Origin: Micropterix aruncella
Taxonomy: Eukaryota; Arthropoda; Insecta; Lepidoptera; Micropterigidae
DNA length: 64,000 bases
Direction: 5' to 3'
NCBI GenBank assembly: GCA_944548615.1
Contig: OX155955.1
Location: 15,285,818-15,349,817 of the forward strand
Below are positions 20,261 through 30,930 of the stretch, in pieces; within the stretch, counting starts at the first letter, position 1, and every line of letters starts with the position of its first letter. The notes under the pieces are model-generated. The model ran no database searches. It was given only the letters and a program-made list of their open reading frames with translations, and was not told the origin of the DNA. The position numbers and the translations under genes are program-made.

Positions 20261-20720
20261 AAATATCTAGTAACATAAGCTCTATTTAAGACCTCAGTAA
20301 ATTCCTGAATAAAAATACCCACGTTATCACGATAACTCAGTGTTAAATGTTTGGATTGCATAAATCGATACTGGGTTAATTAAAAGACTTGATGCCTTCA
20401 ATGTCAACTTCTAAAAAAAATCAGCAATGAGTTATTTATGCAATAATATTATGCAACACTGAGTTATTTAATTTAAACACAACCCACTAGTGCTTTAAAA
20501 TATTGCGAAAGGTAAAAGGCAACAATGAGTTAATTATGTAATTTAAAACACAACCCACTATTGTATCAACTAATTGAGATTAATCCACCTCACTGAGATG
20601 ACCCTCACTAAGATGAACCTTTATTAACCCAAAGTTTCATGCTACAGTGGGTCATTTCCAAATTTTTCATAAAATTAACCATCCAATAAAGGTTTACATT
20701 TTTCAAATCAATTAAAGCAA
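20261..20720. repeat. Family E degenerate tandem repeat, locus 1
   Basis: Units of roughly 70 bp carry CAATGAGTTATTTATGCAAT, an ACAACCCACTA block and GCGAAAGGTAAAAGGC. They share units and flank (ATACCCACGTTATCACGATA) with 41600-41930. Confidence 0.65.
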
Positions 20721-21371
20721 GTACTTGAGTAATTTGTCTATTAACCCCTTCACTAAACATATACTAAATTAAAAATGAAAAAAAACACATTTTTTTATGA
20801 ATGAATTTTGTTTACTGAACATAATATCCTTCATAAAAGCTATTTCAGGCCCAAAATGAAATTGAAAGTTTATATTATAGTTCATAGTGTGGGGTCATCA
20901 TAATTATTAATTATGCCTTATAAATGTGAAGAACTGATTAAAAATAAGAAACATCATAGAAAATTATCTTTGGCGGGGTAGATTCTAAAACGAGCGTTCA
21001 AAACACACAACCTCACTGCTCAAAACATTGGGCATTACTAACATCGCGTGATGTCACCCGATTTGCAGAGATCGGGAGATACTGGGGGTGTGGTACCTCG
21101 TTTGAATCATCGCAGCTGTCTTTTGTCTCGCTTCCACATACCATGAATGGTATTTATTTTTGACCGAAACACTCGGGAGTGATCTTTTCTGCAGTTAAAG
21201 CTTGTCCGAGTTATCTCGGGTGTGGAATTTTCGCACATAATAGACGCCCGAGTATACTCTGGCGTAGTCCTTAAGTGATTAAAAAACCATAATTTTATTT
21301 TCAAATAAAAATATATTACAACATTTAAAACAAATAATAAGTTGGAACTTGAGCCGGACTAAAAATGCGTT
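20721..21371. other. Unassigned region
   Basis: CTCGGGTGTGG- and CCCGAGT-like words recur between 21160 and 21270, suggesting a decayed transposon, but no termini or ORF are clear. Confidence 0.3.
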
Positions 21372-21503
21372 ATAAATAGGATAGAAAACGAATTTACCGC
21401 GTGAAATTTGTAGGACCCGACGTTTCCTATCCTATTTATAATGTCAAATTCGTTTTCTATCCTATTTATAATGTCAAACAACCGCGATAGTCTTCGATTT
21501 TAT
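21372..21503. mobile_element. Minimal Penelope-like insertion made only of terminal segments
   Basis: AAAAATGCGTT flanks it (21361-21371, 21504-21514). The left part is the reversed terminus (ATAAATAGGATAGAAAACGA). The right part holds two direct copies of CTATCCTATTTATAATGTCA followed by the AACAACCGCGATAGTCTTCG end. No coding sequence remains; it looks like an extreme truncation with template jumping. Confidence 0.8.
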
Positions 21504-21939
21504 AAAAATGCGTTTATCTTAAAAATAGTTATTTTAAGATACACACTGTCGCTTTCAGCTAGCAATATGTAGTTTCCGAACACGGGTCGTTTAACTTTGT
21601 CTCCTTAGTAAAAAAGTGTCAGGTTACTCTCTGCTTTAACGCAGAGTGGTGGAGCAAGACACGTGTCAAGGATTTTGTCCTTGCTTGCGCAACATGTGAG
21701 GCCATGATTATATAATATAAAATATAACTAACCTATATTCAATTTCAAATTCAATATACATTGGGATGTTGTTGCTCTTGGATGGCAAATGTATCTTGTA
21801 GTATCTTCTCTTATTGGTGGTCTAACCATAACATAATATTGAACAGTCACGATTATATTTCGTTATTTTATATATAATATAATTTCGATATAATAATCGT
21901 TATTTTACTTAAAATAAAGAACAACGATAAATCAATATA
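21504..21939. other. Family E-associated flank, otherwise unassigned
   Basis: AATGCGTTTATCT and CGCTTTCAGCTAGC here recur at 42070-42130, downstream of the second family-E array. The rest has no signal beyond a hairpin around CTCTGCTTTAACGCAGAG. Confidence 0.4.
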
Positions 21940-23440
21940 TTTTATTTATTTATTTATTTATTTATTAAAGAAAAGCACATTTTTATGGCAGTACATTGTA
22001 AGTTTAACATTATAGGCTTAAATGTTAATAATAGCAAAATAGAAAGCACCGCAGATCAATTTTTTTTAAATCAACGCCGCCTAACTAGGCCTAGGCCCGT
22101 ACTAAGGCAAGCGTACCAAGTAGAGTGGTTTGTGCATACTTTAGAATACTTAATTTTAAAAATATGGTAGGTATCAAATAATATTAAAAATTAACTAATA
22201 ATAATAAACATTGTAATTTGTGTGTAGTGTGATGTAACTGTAGTGTAGTGTAGTGTGATGTAAATGTAGCTGTAGTGTGCTAGAAAAATAACATTCAGTA
22301 AATGGTGAAATAATTAAACTGAATAATAATAATATAATGTCGTAATAAATACAATAAAATATAAAAATATTATTAATGAATCGAAATAAAGGAAAAAATG
22401 ATATCTCAATAACTATTTAAAGAATCATATTTAAATAGTCCGAGGATACAATTATATATAAAATGTCCATGTTACAAGTTAAAATATATATTTCAATATA
22501 ATTGAATTAAAAAAAGAGAAAAACAAGAACAGCGATTTAATAAAATAATAATAATAGTAATTCAATTTACTTATTTAAATTAAATTACATAAGAATATCA
22601 AATATTTGGTGGCTAATATCCCGACCTTCATTCAGAAGCCACCTGTGACACCGTTTTTTAAATTGGTCTTTACTGTATACGATTTTTATCGACTCATCCA
22701 ATTCGTTGTATATCCTGGGGCCTATACTCATAAGATGCCTCTGACCAAAAGATGTTTTCGTTCGACGGACGTCTAACATATCCGCCACGGATCGCCTTGT
22801 TCGGTGTGCTTGTTGTGTGGGCGCTCTCTTATTTTGAAATTGAATAAAAACCAGACAAAATTTTAAATAAAGTTGCCTTACTTCAAGTACACTGAACTCT
22901 TCAAAAAGTTTTTCTGACGGGTATCTGTATGGTTTACGGGTGATAATTTTAATTATCAGCTTCTGTGCTACCTCTACTTGATGGATAATTGTTTTGGAGC
23001 AACCTCCCCACCCAATGATCCCGTAACTCAAAATGCTTTGACACAAGGCGTAATAGGTAGTTTTTAATGTTTTGGGGTCTAGAATATTCCTTAAATCTTT
23101 AAATATGTATGCCAGACGTCTGATCCTTGAAGACAATAAGTCTATATGATCAGCCCATCTCAGCTTATTATCTACAACTATGCCTAAGTATTTTAAGGAC
23201 AGCCCTTTTTTTAATGGCTCACAATTGCATTGACGGTTCATGCATTGATGAATAGTTATCGAATTGGCATCTGGTGGTTGTCCTCTCTTATCTATGCTGA
23301 AAGTTAAGTACTTAGTTTTTTCGGTATTAAAAGTGAGTAGTGAGTCATCCAGCCACTTTTTAACAATGTCCATTTCTTTATTGGCCTTTGAGTATGTATA
23401 GTATAGACGTGTCAGCAAAAATGCATCCGTGGGATTAAAG
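21940..23440 (-). mobile_element. LINE-3: 5'-truncated non-LTR retrotransposon
   Basis: The minus-strand element ends in a TTTA-repeat tail (21940-21965 on the plus strand). It has a long AT-rich 3' UTR with a GTAGT-rich stretch near 22220-22275, and carries the ORF listed separately. Its 5' edge lies at the RT FADD motif, near 23440. Confidence 0.75.
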
Positions 23441-23469
23441 AATATTAAATGCTCGCATAACGAATACAC
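22585..23469 (-). pseudogene. LINE-3 reverse transcriptase C-terminal half, 294-codon open frame
   Basis: This is the longest open frame in the window. After the palm it carries VKKWLDDSLLTFNTEKTKYL, then LKYLGIVVDNKLRWADHI (thumb), LSYGIIGWGG, and a C-terminus with GPRIYNELDE and QFKKRCHRWLL. Just upstream, in another frame, lies FADTSIL, a damaged FADDTSIL catalytic motif with one codon missing, followed by a frameshift. The fingers and palm are absent, so no active RT can be made. The frame is still open over almost 300 codons, so this copy is fairly young. Confidence 0.88.
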
Positions 23470-23539
23470 TCGTTTTTTTATTTCATTTCTAAAAAATGCT
23501 AGGAAATCTTAGATTATTGGGAACCAAAATTTAGATTTC

Positions 23540-23920
23540 GACACCATTTGACCGATCACCACGAAAAACGCCACTTATATGTATTTTTTCATAAAGAAGG
23601 TTTCTATGCTCTCCGATTTGTTGTAGCTCGCCAGTATACAGCGCTGCAGCACATCAACTTAAATACCGTTCAACCGATCGCAATGAAAATTGGTATACAT
23701 AGGTATTTATGCAGGAATAATATTTTTGCACATCAATATCTATACCGTTCAACCGATAGCCATGAAAATTAGTATACACAGGTATGTGAGCTCGGATATT
23801 ATTTTCGCGCTATCCACTTTGTTGTTATTTGCCAGTAGATGACAGTGCAGCATCGTTCAACCGAGCGCTATGAACCCGCCATGAACGCCACCCGGGCAAC
23901 ACTGGGTAATATTCCACTAG
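23540..23920 (+). mobile_element. Helitron 3' end with internal minirepeats
   Basis: It ends CCCGGGCAACACTGGG (hairpin), 11 more bases and CTAG at 23917-23920, before T. Upstream, a motif like TTCAACCGATCGCAATGAAA recurs near 23547, 23671, 23748 and 23844. No 5' TC end was identified, so the left limit is approximate. Confidence 0.6.
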
Positions 23921-24540
23921 TAATGTTTATAATGTAATAACAATGTTATACCTTCAATCAGCTCAAGTTGTTAACCGTATTATAGAAACTATGTTATTGC
24001 AATATTAACGTATCACAACCAGAAATAGGGTAGTATCAAATCAAGTGTGCGAATATTATATTCGACTCCGTTGAATAGCTCCAAACGAAGCTATTGTCTA
24101 GCCCGTCCGCCTGCCAGCTCGTCTGCGTACAATCCACAACAAGACAAACTACTAAATACATAACACATCCATGTTGCTCCGAGCTGTATGGTATCCAGAT
24201 AACATGCCCTGCGAGCGACACAAAGCCCGCAACATGTCGCACCCCATCGCGTTCACTCAATTATTCATTCAATCGTACGCAAATCGTACGCGATCAGATT
24301 TTGAATGATTAGAAAAGGGTGCACGTGACAAAATTTCTGTTCCTGTCGGGAAATGATGAAGGACGCGTTTATAGGATGTTATTACTAAAATATTCGGAGC
24401 TTTAATATACTGAAATAATACTGAAATAATCAGAGTAGTGATGGTTAGCAGAGCCTCAAAAGTCATAAGCGGTGTTCACCAAAGGAATGTTCTTCCGTAT
24501 TATTTGCGCTGTCCATTATTAACCTATCCCAACTGCTTAT
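23921..24540. other. Unassigned region
   Basis: Small frames near 24036-24466 show no family, and no repeats were matched. Confidence 0.3.
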
Positions 24541-25480
24541 TGGCTGAAATATAATATAATTTGCAAATACTTATTAAATAAATAATATAAGTTATATGAC
24601 TATATAACTTATACTACTTATATAAGTTATATAAATTATAATGTTATAATAAGTTATAATATATAAGTTATATAACTATACTAGCTGACCCGTGCCCACT
24701 TCGCTGGGCGGTAAAACTTTTTACTTGTGATGAAATTATGAGTGTGGTTTGGTTAGTAGTGAGTGCTATGATTTATTTCCTAACTGCCAAAAGAAGGGTT
24801 ATATTTTTACTGCATATGTATGTATGTATTTGCATGCCAATTTGACTATATTACCGTTATTTGTGAGTGTCTTCTTGTGAGTGTCTTATTTGTGAGTGTC
24901 TTCTTATCTATTTAACCATTTATGCAGTAAAAGTGAAATTATATGCAGTAAAAGGGAAAAGTCTTTTGTTTTAGATACTTGAGACGATATATTTACTTAT
25001 TTTGATAATAATTCATAATTGTTGATAATATGACCAATAAACATGACCTAACGATTTAAATTATTTTTTTAATTTGAAAAACTTCTTTTTGTGACTTAAA
25101 TATAAAAGTTAGACATATGCTGTCGCTGACTTTTTCGTGGGTATTATCAAGCTCTACAACTTTTCTCTAGAACTTAAACATATATCTCTCATCGTTAAGG
25201 AAGCGTTAGTTAGAATCGTTTTCGTTCGACCGTTTTTTCCGACTTACTTTGAAAATCCGACTACCACGAAAAGGTCTTTTAATTTTTCGGATTAATATAT
25301 AACCTTTGACACTCACAAATAACGTGGCTTTCTATTGGTAAAAGAATTTTCAAAATCGGTTCAGTAGATCCAGAGATTACTTCCTACAACGTCACAAACT
25401 TTACCTCTTTATAATATTAGTATAGATTACTTATATAACTTATATAATTTATATAACTTATATAACTAAAATTCTTATAA
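24541..25480. repeat. TATAAGTTA-type microsatellite split by a Helitron
   Basis: Stretches of ATATAAGTTATATAACT lie on both sides of the Helitron at 24681-25426 and would form one array without it. Confidence 0.75.
24681..25426 (-). mobile_element. Helitron, ~740-bp family, copy 2
   Basis: The minus strand starts TCTATACTAATATTATAAAG after A. It ends with a GCCCAGCGAAGTGGGC hairpin, ACGGGTCAG and CTAG before T (24680). Both termini are intact. It has no ORF. A short segment, TGTGAGTGTCTTCTTGTGAG, is reiterated near 24860-24905. Confidence 0.92.
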
Positions 25481-26740
25481 AAGGAATAATTTTTATAACA
25501 CATCGATTTTGCTTACGAAAATAAGAGGAAACGAATGAAAAATCCTTAACCCTATGCGTATTCGATTATGTCACCCAACTTGGAATAAGCCGTTCTAGGG
25601 TGGACAGAGCTCTAATAATACAATTATTTTTATAAAAGTTTTAGTAAAATTCTCGCTAAAAACTGAATTGCCTTAAAATGTGGTCCTCAAAAAAATAAAA
25701 TGAAAATCCATTAAGAAATCGGCATAGACTTAAAACTACAGAAAAGAAAGCTATAAGATGGAAGACAAGCAAGAAAGAGAAAGCAAAGAAAGAAAAAGTC
25801 ATGAGAAAATAACCAAAAGTAATTAGATGATATGTAAGTAAATGGTTGACTGTAAGATATCGCTATAGCGATAAGTCCGCCATTTGTGCATACATTGACT
25901 TTTTTGTAATATAATCAGTGTAATATTAATAAGGTAATGCTTTTATAACACAATAAAATTATCCTATTCTATTAAAAAATATGTGGTAAATAATATAATA
26001 TTTTATATAAAACTGGGAAGTTATTGACTCTGTTTTTTCTCACCTGTTAGGATTTTTCGAAATTAAAAATAGGAATAGAGGCGTACTGATATCTTGAGAT
26101 ATGTTTGTAGCCAGAAGTACTGAATCCGCCACTATTAGGTAGCTATGAAAAAAAAACTGCCTAACTATGCTTACGTGAAAATTTTAAAAAATCGGTTGTG
26201 CCACCCCTGGACTTTCCCGGCAATTAGCCAAGGATATCATCACATTCAATTTAAAAATCGAATTGCAAATGCGCGTTGCCGTACAATTCGAATCTCGTAC
26301 GAGCGACTCAACACTCAACGACTCAGTGAAGATTTACCTAAATTGCGAACGTCCGTCGCGCGATATCAAACGCGCGACGCCGCAAATTTAAATATTGGAT
26401 TGCCCTGTACATTTGTATGGCGGACTATAAATATTATTTGTGTCGCTCATACATGAGATATTCCAACCAAAATTTCACAATGATGCGATTTCGGCTCAAC
26501 AAGGCCTCTGTGTATCGAATTTCAAGTGTATAAGTCCAATATTTCGAGATTGAATTATATAATAATAGATGTGTTAGCTGTGCCTGCCGGTGTTTATTTT
26601 TATTTAGCTACAAAGGGTTTGTAACTCATTATCACTGTTTTTTGAACGCCTCTTATACTTACATAAAATGTTACATGCAAGCATACCTACTTACACTTCA
26701 TAATAGGTAGTACAATAAAGGTAATACAATAAAGAGTAAT
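25481..26740. other. Unassigned region
   Basis: The 103-codon frame at 26145-26456 has no recognisable domain. A palindrome TATCGCTATAGCGATA lies near 25858. Otherwise it is AT-rich. Confidence 0.25.
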
Positions 26741-26744
26741 AACA

Positions 26745-27010
26745 ATATTAATAACTAGTGCGCATTCTGGTATACCGAATTTAACCACAATCTTTTTAAC
26801 TCCTGCTAATGACCAAATGATGGCTGCATGCCAATTTCAGCTCAATCGGATGAAGCGTTTAGGTGCTATCGTGAAGTAATACACACACACACACATATAC
26901 AGACAGACTCACAGACGGACTTCAATCTGGAAATCGTCTTAATCGACTCGGGAGGTCAAAATGTAAATAATATTATCCGTCATCTTGAAAAATAAAAATT
27001 GCACGTTCAC
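26745..27010 (-). repeat. Family C CA-repeat-associated interspersed repeat
   Basis: Reversed landmarks: GACCAAATGATGGCTGCATG, CAATTTCAGCTCAATCGGAT, a CA run at 26881-26898, and a GAAAATAAA-like end. It matches 52045-52440, 53985-54215 and 63650-64000. This type, CCGATTGAGCTGAAATTTGG next to a GT microsatellite, is widespread in insect genomes. Confidence 0.75.
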
Positions 27011-27357
27011 AATAAACAGCCGACCTTCTCGTCGGCTGGTAGGTCGGTAAATTAAAAAACTTCGAATTACTAACTAAAATATCTCTTATTTTATTATAGC
27101 AAGTAGGCAAGTAGTAGTGACCGACCACCTCAGATATCCAAGATTAATTTATATACAGAACACCGTTTCTTTAGGCATATTGACAAAAATAATGCTGAGG
27201 TCAAATTTATTTCTGACTAGCTAACCCTACAGACATTGTCCTGTCCAAATTTCAATAAGTTTGTTTGTGATCGATTTGTGAATTTGTGAAAAGCTATTGA
27301 AATCTGTAAACAAAGTAAATAATTGGTTGTGTCACCCCAAAACTTTTCTGGCATTCA

Positions 27358-27545
27358 ACCCCCCCCCCCCCCCCCCTTCCCCCCGCCAAACCCCTAAACT
27401 TCCCCCCAAACTCCATCCCACCTAACTCCTCCAACCCCACCCCCCTCACCCCCTTCCAGACTCCACCCCCCCTAACTCACCCCCCCAAACTCCACCCCCC
27501 AATCCCCTCCTTCAAACGCCCCCTCCCCCAAACTCTCCCCAACCC
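27358..27545. repeat. Nearly G-free C-rich tract (G-quadruplex-prone on the minus strand)
   Basis: It starts with a run of over 20 C, then about 170 bases of C-runs separated by A and T, with only a handful of G. The minus strand is therefore a long series of G-runs. It abuts the Helitron helicase remnant at 27546. Confidence 0.9.
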
Positions 27546-27815
27546 AAACTATTGATTTGCATTGCTGCAAAACTTTGGCCATTGCACAGTTCTTCGAGGT
27601 TGCAAGTTGGAGTTTCATTGATTTGAATATTAAACGGCAACTTGATTGTGGAATACGCTGTTCGACCGCCTTCCAACAACGTGGCTGCAATTCCTAATGA
27701 AGCAAGGGCAACAGCAATTTCAAATCGTTGCCTAAATCAATGCGATCAAACAGTTTTTCTAGTCCGCCGGGAGCGTCCAAGAAGAAAATCCTTCCTGTTC
27801 CATCGTTTACATCTT
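27546..27815 (-). pseudogene. Helitron Pif1-type helicase fragment
   Basis: With frameshifts the minus strand reads VNDGTGRIFFLDAPGG (a damaged Walker A region), EIAVALASLGIAATLLEGG, RTAYSTIKLPFNIQINETPT, and CAMAKVLQQCKSIVW. These are consecutive blocks of the helicase domain of autonomous Helitrons. The Walker A lysine region is altered and the frames are broken. The sequence stops where the G-rich tract begins. Confidence 0.75.
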
Positions 27816-28194
27816 CCTGGCCTTATTTCAATTATTACGAACATTTTAAAATTAAAATTAGACAAATCGGTTCAGTGCTTCAACCTAATATGCGTTTAGC
27901 AAAGAACTGCATTTCATTTTTATTTATATAGAAGAGTGCAAATAAAACGTATGTGACTTAGTAGTAACTTGGAGCACCAACACGTTGCAGTGACTCGCTC
28001 TCAAGAACCCGAGCATCGAACAATAATAATATTAGATTACTGAGAATCCATTTAATGTGACATAGTGACGCGTTCCCACATTTTATCTCAGAAATAAATG
28101 TAACAAAACCAGAGATAAATGTAACAAAACACATACAATACAACGGTCGGGAGTCGGGAGTCTCCGCAGTCGGGAGCAATATTCTCAATTCTCA
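27816..28194. other. Unassigned region upstream of a promoter-like sequence
   Basis: GTCGGGAG is repeated three times between 28145 and 28180. ATAAATGTAACAAAAC is duplicated near 28093 and 28113. No ORF is credible. Confidence 0.35.
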
Positions 28195-28198
28195 ATAT

Positions 28199-28398
28199 TC
28201 AGTCGGGATTTGTTATCGCGGTCGTTCGGTCGTTGCGGCTGCGAAGGGTGCTCGCGAGGGACAGAGACACCCAATTCACGTTTAGCAGCGAGCAAAGGTG
28301 ACAGCGATAGTGGAAACCCATCGGGACAAAGTGAAGTGATAACTGGTTTCAGTGTTTCAACACGTAACGACCTTTTTGGCATGATTTTCTTCAAAATT
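28199..28398 (+). promoter_or_regulatory. Candidate TATA-less core promoter (Inr plus DPE) and first exon
   Basis: TCAGTC at 28199-28204 fits the arthropod initiator with A at 28201 as +1. GGTCG at 28228-28232 is exactly +28 to +32 and fits the DPE consensus RGWYV. The downstream 200 bases are GC-richer than their surroundings and end at TTTT-GTAAGT (28399), a usable splice donor. The open frame 28210-28404 shows no family. It could be a noncoding first exon; chance occurrence cannot be excluded. Confidence 0.35.
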
Positions 28399-28451
28399 TT
28401 GTAAGTCGATCATTTTAGTTTTAATTTCTTTTATTTTATTTATTACAAAAA

Positions 28452-29236
28452 AACAAGATTACCGCAGAAGGGCTATGTGATATTCGGTATACATTGTAAC
28501 AAATCGTGCAGGAAAAACTAATGGTATTTATTAGGTATTGCTACCAGATCTACATTTTAACATCACCTGACTATATTCACCACGCCGAAACTGCAATTAT
28601 CTTTTGTCAGACTCAATAAATAAGAAAGATATAAACATTTAAAGAAGTGTCAAACACCTACATTTCGGTAGGTTAAGTTAGTTTTTTTTTTAAACAATTC
28701 ATAAACACCTATTTGTCAGTAGGTTAGATTAGAACCATCATTAAAACTAATTTGAAAATTTAAAACATATGTATATAAAAATAATCGAACACGATTTTTA
28801 TTTAGATTTAGCATTAAAATTATCAAATATAACATTGAGATAAGTAGTCTTTGTCTTATTTTTAATATTGATCAAGGTAGCAATACCTTCAATTTTTAAA
28901 TTATTTTTTATGATGGTTTTAAAAAAACTAATCTAACCTAGTAACAAATAGGTGTTTTAAAATTATTCAAAAAAAATGATTAAAAAACAAACTAACCTAA
29001 CTTACCGAAATGTAGGTGTATGTCACTTTTTTAATGTCCTATATCTCTCCTTTTTTTGAGACCGACAAAAGATAGTTGCAGTTTAGGAATTAGTGTGGTG
29101 AATATAGTCAGGTGATGTTAAAAAACCACAAATGTAGAACTGGTAGCAATACCTAATAAATACCCAAAAAACAAGATTACTGCAAAAGGGCTGTGTAATA
29201 TTCGGTATACATTTTTACAAATCGTGCAGGAAAAAA
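28452..29236. repeat. Family I foldback element with flanking direct repeats
   Basis: Arms of roughly 180 bp, 28520-28700 and 28985-29163, are inverted copies (GGTATTTATTAGGTATTGCT, ACATCACCTGACTATATTCA, CTACATTTCGGTAGGTTAAG and their complements). Outside them a segment of about 66 bp starting CAAGATTACYGCARAAGGGC occurs as a direct repeat at 28456 and 29171. There is no ORF. Confidence 0.8.
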
Positions 29237-29582
29237 ATATTAAACCATCAACATTGGTTCGTCGCATACCTAACTGGGAACGAAAACGCCCGTACCTAGG
29301 GATGCTGATATTTTACTTCGGATATTGCTTTTCCGCGGGTGTACTGGTATGACGTTCGGTTAATCGAAAAAGAAAAAATAAACATTCACACTTGTATAAT
29401 ACACACACACACTGAATTATCCCGTTATACACTCTTACGTTAGTAGAAAATAAATTATGTTTATACCCAATGCCCATACATATATACCTAATATTACATA
29501 AATGCAGCGAATGCATATTACACATATACCTACATAATAAACTCCTTTTATTATTATTATTCTTTTATTATTTTTAATTTAC

Positions 29583-29912
29583 CTAATCATAGGTTGTGAT
29601 GAGTTCGGCTTTGGCATAGAGTCGTCCTTTATCGAACAAGCACTTTTTTAGTGACCTCCTAAATGCTAACATGGTAAATTGATTTTGAATCGCAATGCCT
29701 ATATTATTATAAAGCCTTGGAGCTAATTAGTAGAAGTATCGTTGCGCGAATGAAGTTCTCATACGTGGTACTAAAAACTGCATTCCCCCAGCGCAACTAG
29801 TCATCTTAGATAGTTGGTCCATAGGTTGACAGTTTGTGAATTTATGGAATATCACTAGCAATTTTTTATCATACATTAGCGTGGTTACTAGCATGGTATC
29901 GTGGAAATGTTT
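29583..29912 (-). pseudogene. LINE-4: non-LTR retrotransposon C-terminal fragment
   Basis: The minus strand reads HDTMLVTTLMYDKKLLVIFH, then MQFLVPRMRTSFAQRYFY, a single stop, LAPRLYNNIGIAIQNQFTML, FRRSLKKCLF, and ends ELITTYD. The RYFYY-PRLYN ... FRRSLKKCLF layout is that of many LINE C-termini. Only one stop interrupts about 109 codons. An AAT-rich tail lies at 29550-29580. Confidence 0.75.
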
Positions 29913-30379
29913 TTTTTTTAATGTCTTTATTGGTATAATAACATGAAAGTCATTGCAATCTGCATCTATAACGTATACTCGAATAAAGAGATAGTCCAGC
30001 AGTACCGATCGGCTAAGGTTTCTTCAGTATTTTTGTAAATATATAGGTACAGTATTTGTCAATTAATTGAAATGTTTATTTACTTCTTACTCATCAATTG
30101 AATATAATAAAATACTTGCTAGGATCAGGAAGTAATTAGTAAGTTATGGGAATTATTGCAGTATAGCACCTTCCATATACCTTTCTTAAAAATCTAAAAA
30201 ATAAAGAAATACTACTAGATTCGATTAATGTAATGCTAAATGTGAAAAAAAGCTTAGGACGCGTAAAATTTCAAGTTAAAAAAAAAGTTTTTTTTTATCA
30301 GTTTTTATGTTTTTTTTAAAGTAGTCTTACCTTCTGCCAAATAGTTGTTTATGTATTATTTTTAAAAAAACAATTTTAA
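29913..30379. other. Unassigned AT-rich region
   Basis: I see no gene or matched repeat. Confidence 0.3.
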
Positions 30380-30930
30380 TCTACCGAAATGTATGGGTTT
30401 GAAGCTTCCTCGCGTAATTCTTTCTCGCTTATTTATTGAGACCGAATAAAGATTATTGTAGATTCGGAATCAGCGTGGTCAACATAGTTAGGTGATGTAA
30501 AAAATCAACAATGTAGAACAGGTTCCTATTATGCAATAATACCGAGTTATATAGTATGAACATATTTTCCCTTTTCAAAAAAATACGCTAAGAGATTAGA
30601 TCATTTGAATGCTCAATCAAATAAGAAATATCCTTGGACTCGCAATATTTCGAAATATTAAATTTTGAAATGTAGGTACATACCATGTGTAGTTTTTTTT
30701 ATTCATTTTTAAGATAGGTAAAAAAAACTAAGCCTATCGCCATATGAATTGCCTAAAAGAACGAAATTAACCTAACAAAATGTATGTGTTTGACACTTCT
30801 TTAAATGCCTATATCTCTTTTATTTATTGAGTCCGAATCAAGATTATTATTTCGGAATCAGCGTGGTGAATATAGCAGGGCGAAGTTAAAATATCAACAA
30901 TGTAGAATAGCTCCCAATTATACATTAATG
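30380..30930 (+). repeat. Two family I half-copies
   Basis: 30380-30540 and about 30770-30920 each match one arm of the foldback at 28452-29236 (TCGGAATCAGCGTGGT, TTATTTATTGAG, CAACAATGTAGAA). They are in the same orientation with diverged sequence between. Confidence 0.7.

Noticed and set aside
20261..20720. CRISPR-like spaced repeats
   Set aside because: Units are degenerate, vary in length and have no unique spacers, so this is a eukaryotic tandem repeat.
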